From Micromonospora violae (GTDB lineage Bacteria; Actinomycetota; Actinomycetes; Mycobacteriales; Micromonosporaceae): a stretch of DNA of 64,000 nucleotides. Below are positions 60,123 to 64,000 of the stretch, one piece after another. Numbering within the stretch: position 1 is the first letter of the stretch; each line of letters begins with the position of its first letter. The DNA is taken from NCBI RefSeq assembly GCF_004217135.1, contig NZ_SHKK01000001.1:1488001-1552000 (forward strand). Direction: 5' to 3'. The notes below the pieces were generated by a model, which was not told where the DNA came from, did no database searches, and worked only from the letters and a program-made list of their open reading frames with translations. The position numbers and the translations under genes are program-made.

Positions 60123-61592
60123 TCACTGCGGGAGTGGGCCGGTCTCCGGCGGCGTGGTGGGGGAGTCCAGCCACGTGTCGATGAGCGCGGTGAAGTCGTG
60201 GCCGGTCTGCTTGTTGACGTACGCGGTGAACGACGCCCGGGTCTGCTGGGTGTGCAGGTTCTCCTGCACCCAACCGCGGGCCAGCGCGAAGAACCGTTCG
60301 TCGCCCAGCGCCTGGTGCAGTTGGCGCAGCATCGCGGCACCGCAGGTGTAGACGTTCGTCGCGCCGAACTCGGCGGGGTCCGGCTTGCTCGGTGGGCCGT
60401 ACTCCTTGCGCAGTTCGCCGTCGCGTTGCCGGCTCGACGCCACCAACTCGGCGTCGGTGAGCCCGTACTTGTCCTTCTCGTAGAGCTTCTGCGCGTAGAG
60501 GCCCCAGCTCTCGTTGAGCCACATGTCGCGCCAGTCGGTGAGCGTGACCGCGTCGCCGAACCAGTGGTGGGCGTACTCGTGCACGGCGGTCAGGTCGAAC
60601 ATCTGATCACCGCGGGCCGGCTGGACCTCACCCATGGTGACCATCTGCTGGGTTTCCATGGCCGAGGCGGACTCGACCATGACGAGGCCGGCGGAGTCGA
60701 ACGGGTACGGGCCGAAGCGCTTCTCCAGCCAGGTCAGGAAGCCCGGGGACCGCTTGAGCATCGGCAGGTACTGGGCGTCCTTGGCGCGGTACCAGGTGGT
60801 CACCGGGATGCCGTGGGGGCCCTTGGCGGAGAGCTTCTTGTACTTGCCGACCGCCAGGGTCGTCGCGTACGACGCCACCGGGACGGTGCTGCGGTAGGTG
60901 AACGTGGTGCCGCTCTGCCCGACCGGGGTGCCGCTGGCCACGCCCGTCCACCCCTTCGGCGCGGTGATCGCGATGTCGTAGAGCGCCTCGTCGGAGGGGT
61001 GGTCGTTGGCCGGGTACCAGGTGAAGGCCCCGAACGGCTCCTGCATCGTCCAGATCCCACCGTCGCCGTCGACGGTCAGCCCGAGCGGGTGCGCGTCGCC
61101 CCGCTTGGAGGGCATCGGGGTGGTGGACGGCTTGCCGTGGTAGCCGACGACGAGGGTGATCGGGACGTCCGCCCGGACCGGCGTCTCGACCACGAGCTTC
61201 TCGTGGGAGACCGCGCCCTCGGCGTTCGTGCCGTCGACGGTCAGGGTGTCGATGGTGTACGGCTTGAAGTCCAGGCTCACCGACTGGGCGTCGCGGGTCG
61301 GGCGCAGGTGCACGGTCGCGGTGCCGGTGAGGGTGCGTGTGGTGGGCGACCAGGTCAGATCCAGTCCGTAGTGCAGCACGTCCACCGCGTCGGTGCCGCG
61401 CTCGGGGTAGAGCGGGTCGACGACCGGCTTCGAGACACCCGCCGCCCAGGCCGCGTACGGGCCGGAGAGCGCCGGCGCGCCGGCCGGGGTCGCGAAGGTG
61501 CCACCTGAGGTAGGTGCGGCCGGTGGGTCGGCTGTGCAGCCGGTGAGCAGCGTCAGGGACGCCAGCACGGCGACGGTGGATCGGGTACGCAC
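60123..61592 (-). CDS. M1 family metallopeptidase lipoprotein
   Basis: A 489-residue exported zinc aminopeptidase. The lipobox is LTLLTGCTAD. The zinc site is HEYAHHWFGDAVTLTDWRDMWLNESWG (HExxH plus Glu 18 residues on), and SASAMETQQM replaces the GAMEN exopeptidase motif. It lacks the C-terminal ERAP-like domain of full-size M1 enzymes, so it is the short actinomycete type. Probably trims peptides at the outer face of the membrane. Confidence 0.9.
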   Translation of the reverse strand: MRTRSTVAVLASLTLLTGCTADPPAAPTSGGTFATPAGAPALSGPYAAWAAGVSKPVVDPLYPERGTDAVDVLHYGLDLTWSPTTRTLTGTATVHLRPTRDAQSVSLDFKPYTIDTLTVDGTNAEGAVSHEKLVVETPVRADVPITLVVGYHGKPSTTPMPSKRGDAHPLGLTVDGDGGIWTMQEPFGAFTWYPANDHPSDEALYDIAITAPKGWTGVASGTPVGQSGTTFTYRSTVPVASYATTLAVGKYKKLSAKGPHGIPVTTWYRAKDAQYLPMLKRSPGFLTWLEKRFGPYPFDSAGLVMVESASAMETQQMVTMGEVQPARGDQMFDLTAVHEYAHHWFGDAVTLTDWRDMWLNESWGLYAQKLYEKDKYGLTDAELVASSRQRDGELRKEYGPPSKPDPAEFGATNVYTCGAAMLRQLHQALGDERFFALARGWVQENLHTQQTRASFTAYVNKQTGHDFTALIDTWLDSPTTPPETGPLPQ

Positions 61593-61801
61593 CTGTGAGC
61601 TCCGGAGGTCGGGGACGTGTACGCGACCTCAAACGCCTTCGCCCCGCCGCTGGGTTGTCGCTTCCGACGTTTCGGTCCCGTTAATTCGTTCCTCAGATGT
61701 CCCGAAAGTTCCTGCGCACCGGGCGCATCCGCCGTCCGCCGAGTCGACCAGGGCTGACGCGCCGGACGTTTGTTCGGGGCTTCGACGGGAAACGGCCCGC
61801 A

Positions 61802-63103
61802 ATGACGAAACCTCGTGTGGTGATCGTGGGGGCCGGGTTCGCCGGTTACCACGCGGCGAAGACGTTGAGCCGGATCGCCCGGGACCGGGCCGAGATCGTG
61901 GTGCTGAACTCGACCGACTACTTCCTCTACCTGCCGCTGCTGCCCGAGGTGGCGGCCGGGGTGGTCGAACCCAAGCGGATCGCCGTGCCGCTGACGGGGA
62001 CGCTCAAGGGCGTACGGGTGGTGATCGGGGAGGCGGACCACGTCGACCTGCAGAACCGCTGGGTCGGCTTCACCCAGCCGGAGGGGGAGAAGAACCGGCT
62101 GGCGTACGACCGGCTGGTGCTCGCCGTGGGCAGCGTCAACAAACTGCTGCCCATCCCCGGGGTGACCGAGTACGCGCACGGCTTCCGCGGCCTGCCCGAG
62201 GCCGTCTACCTGCACGATCACATCGTCCGCCAGATCGAGTTGGCCGAGCAGGCCGAGGACCCGGCCGAGCAGCAGGCCCGGGCCACCTTCGTGGTGGTCG
62301 GGGCGGGCTACACCGGCACCGAGGTCGCCGCGCACGGGCAGCTGTTCACCGACGCGCTGCACGCCCAGCGGCCCCGGCTCGGCGTCCGCCCCCGCTGGAT
62401 GCTGCTCGACGTGGCGTCGCGGGTGTTGCCGGAGTTGGACAAGCGGATGTCGGACACCTCGCACAAGGTCCTCAACCGGCGTGGGGTGGACGTGCGGATG
62501 GGCACCTCGGTGGCCGAGGCGACCTGCGACGGGGTGAAGCTCACCGACGGTGAGTACGTGCCGACCTGCACCCTGGTCTGGTGTGTAGGGGTGCGACCCG
62601 ACCCGTTCGTCAACGAGCTGGGCCTGCGGACCGACCGGGGTCGACTGGTGACCGACGAGTTCCTCAACGTTCCCGGCTACCCGGAGGTGTACGCCATCGG
62701 TGACGCCGCCGCCGTGCCAGACCTGGTCAACCCGGGGAAGGTCTGCGGGATGACGGCGCAGCACGCCCAGCGACAGGGCAAGCGCGTGGCCCACAACATC
62801 GCCGCGTCGTACGGTTTCGGCCGGCGCAAGCCGTACAAGCACCACGACCTGGGATGGGTCGTCGACCTGGGTGGCAAGGACGCGGCGGCGAACCCGTTGC
62901 AGGTCAACCTGGGCGGGCTGCCGGCCAAGGCGGTCACCCGGGCGTACCACCTGATGGCGATGCCGGGAAACCGCACCCGGGTCACTGCCGACTGGGCCCT
63001 GGATGCCGCGTTGACCCGGTCCGCGGTCCAGTTGGGGTTGGTGCCGGCCAACGCGGTGCCGTTGGAGAGCACCACACCCGAGGTCACGACCCGGGCCCGC
63101 TGA
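61802..63103 (+). CDS. NAD(P)/FAD-dependent oxidoreductase (NDH-2 type)
   Basis: A 433-residue flavoprotein of the type II NADH dehydrogenase family. FAD site VVIVGAGFAGYHAAKTLSR, NAD site ATFVVVGAGYTGTEVAAHG, and EVYAIGDAAAVPD near the C-terminal third; YFLYLPLLPEVAAGVVEPK is typical of NDH-2. It would pass electrons from NADH to menaquinone at the membrane without pumping protons. ATG at 61802 starts MTKPRVVIVGAG; an upstream frame start is not domain-like. Divergent from the M1 peptidase gene with 209 bases between. Confidence 0.9.
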   Translation: MTKPRVVIVGAGFAGYHAAKTLSRIARDRAEIVVLNSTDYFLYLPLLPEVAAGVVEPKRIAVPLTGTLKGVRVVIGEADHVDLQNRWVGFTQPEGEKNRLAYDRLVLAVGSVNKLLPIPGVTEYAHGFRGLPEAVYLHDHIVRQIELAEQAEDPAEQQARATFVVVGAGYTGTEVAAHGQLFTDALHAQRPRLGVRPRWMLLDVASRVLPELDKRMSDTSHKVLNRRGVDVRMGTSVAEATCDGVKLTDGEYVPTCTLVWCVGVRPDPFVNELGLRTDRGRLVTDEFLNVPGYPEVYAIGDAAAVPDLVNPGKVCGMTAQHAQRQGKRVAHNIAASYGFGRRKPYKHHDLGWVVDLGGKDAAANPLQVNLGGLPAKAVTRAYHLMAMPGNRTRVTADWALDAALTRSAVQLGLVPANAVPLESTTPEVTTRAR

Positions 63104-63152
63104 GCGGGCACCCGGCCGGTCGCCGGGGAGGAGAGCGTCGTACCCGCGCCGG

Positions 63153-64000
63153 TCAGTCGGTGGTGCCGGCCGGTCGTCCCGGCCGTGCGGCCGGACCGGC
63201 CGGCGGGGCTGGCCGCAGCCGGCGCGGGCCGTACTCGCGCAGCAGGGTCTGGATGATGCCGGCGGCGGGGATGGCCAGCAGCGCGCCGAGCAGACCGGCC
63301 AGTTCCGCCGCGAGCAGCACGCTGACCAGCACGGTCAACGGGTTCAGCCGGACCGCGCGGGACAGGATGAGCGGTTGGAGCAGGTGGTTCTCCAGCTGCT
63401 GGTAGACCACGAAGAAGACCAGCACCACCACTCCGGCGGTGGGGGAGTGCAGGAAACCGGCACCGGCCGCGATCACCGCGCCGAGCGTCGCCCCGACCAG
63501 CGGTATCAGGTCGGCGACCGCCACCAGCAGGGCGATCACGGCCGCGAAGGGCACCCCGGTGAGGGCCAGCACCGCGTAGGTCAGCGCCCCGCAGATCACG
63601 CTGATCAGCAGGTTCCCGGTGAGGTAGCCGGTGACGGTGCGCGACACCTCGCGGCCCACCCGACGCAGCCGCTCGCCCTGACCGTCCCCGGCCGCCGCGA
63701 GCAGGCCGCGGGTGATCCGCGGCGCCTCCAACACCATGAGGTACGCGAGCACGACGACAGTGACCAGCCCGGCGATCGACTCGACGACGCCGCGCAGCAC
63801 GCCGACCGCCGGTTGGCGCAGCTGCCCGCCGAAGCCGCGCAGCTGCTCGGAGTGTTCGCTGAGGTAGCGCCGCGCCCCGGTGCGCTCCAGCAGTTGCCCC
63901 ACCGGGCCCCGTCCGGCGCGGGCGTCGCGCAGCAGCTCGGGGGCCCGGTCGGCGAAGCGGCTCAACTCCCCGAACAGCGGCACCAGGATGAGCGCGGCCA
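63153..64000 (-). CDS. AI-2E family transporter, 3' part (5' end outside window)
   Basis: The last 282 residues of an AI-2E/PerM-family permease: several hydrophobic helices, the conserved GYLTGNLLISVICGALTYAVLALTGVPFAAVIALLVAVADLIPLVGATLGAVIA and VYQQLENHLLQPLILSRAVRLNPLTVLVSVLLAAELAGLLGALLAIPAAG. Family members export small molecules or act as Na+/H+ antiporters. The protein begins beyond base 64000. Confidence 0.88.
   Translation of the reverse strand, partial: AALILVPLFGELSRFADRAPELLRDARAGRGPVGQLLERTGARRYLSEHSEQLRGFGGQLRQPAVGVLRGVVESIAGLVTVVVLAYLMVLEAPRITRGLLAAAGDGQGERLRRVGREVSRTVTGYLTGNLLISVICGALTYAVLALTGVPFAAVIALLVAVADLIPLVGATLGAVIAAGAGFLHSPTAGVVVLVFFVVYQQLENHLLQPLILSRAVRLNPLTVLVSVLLAAELAGLLGALLAIPAAGIIQTLLREYGPRRLRPAPPAGPAARPGRPAGTTD

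Overview
The window is very GC-rich DNA with many GTG starts, dense 4-base stop/start overlaps and a mycothiol-dependent dehydrogenase. Together these point to an actinomycete. The gene set (lysozyme-like secreted proteins, SuoX/DUF6510 module, LtrA, DIP1984, class F sortase, MocR regulators) fits Micromonosporaceae, probably Micromonospora; that genus is an inference. It looks like chromosomal DNA with mostly housekeeping and accessory genes, three insertion sequences of different families, and an unusual number of short tandem and inverted repeats between genes.

Layout. 1-7.0 kb: the end of a secreted M28 aminopeptidase, an SDR enzyme, htpG with a strong terminator, a VOC protein, a WYL regulator and two translationally coupled GNAT acetyltransferases. 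7.1-7.45 kb: a spacer made of a 16-bp repeat (6 copies) and a perfect 7-bp repeat (19 copies). 7.5-13.6 kb: an FMN glutamate-synthase-like enzyme, a secreted peptidoglycan amidase, a DIP1984 protein, an IS110 element with a candidate bridge-RNA leader, a tRNA-like structure and a membrane protein whose tail repeats a phospho-threonine-like motif. 13.7-26.6 kb: MFS, YchJ, MBL, CorA, a sortase with a likely substrate, an orphan lycopene cyclase, RNase HI, a pentapeptide-repeat protein, LysE/MocR divergent pair and a secreted PHB-depolymerase-type esterase.

26.6-34.8 kb is the most unusual part. Four genes on the minus strand overlap by 4 bases each: an ABC ATPase that has lost every nucleotide-handling motif, a lipoprotein solute-binding protein, one polypeptide containing two fused permease halves, and a membrane-anchored NB-ARC/TPR protein whose Walker A lysine is also replaced. 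A normal two-gene ABC exporter follows. The set looks like a sugar-importer operon converted to another purpose, possibly sensing or signalling.

34.8-45.7 kb: a WYL regulator with a perfect palindrome next to its start codon, a BBE-type oxidoreductase, LtrA, DoxX, mycothiol-dependent formaldehyde oxidation (MscR plus an MBL hydrolase), TrmO, a 128-bp MITE-like inverted repeat and the first of two lysozyme-like paralogues. 45.7-48.8 kb is repeat-rich and carries the second paralogue and an intact IS30 element. 48.8-64 kb: pirin, DUF genes, a TerC exporter under a yybP-ykoY (Mn2+) riboswitch with a visible anti-SD switch, a SuoX-like/ferredoxin-reductase/DUF6510 operon, a GTPase gene split by a precise IS630 insertion (reading frame restored when the element and one TA are removed), an M1 peptidase, an NDH-2 type dehydrogenase and a truncated AI-2E family permease.
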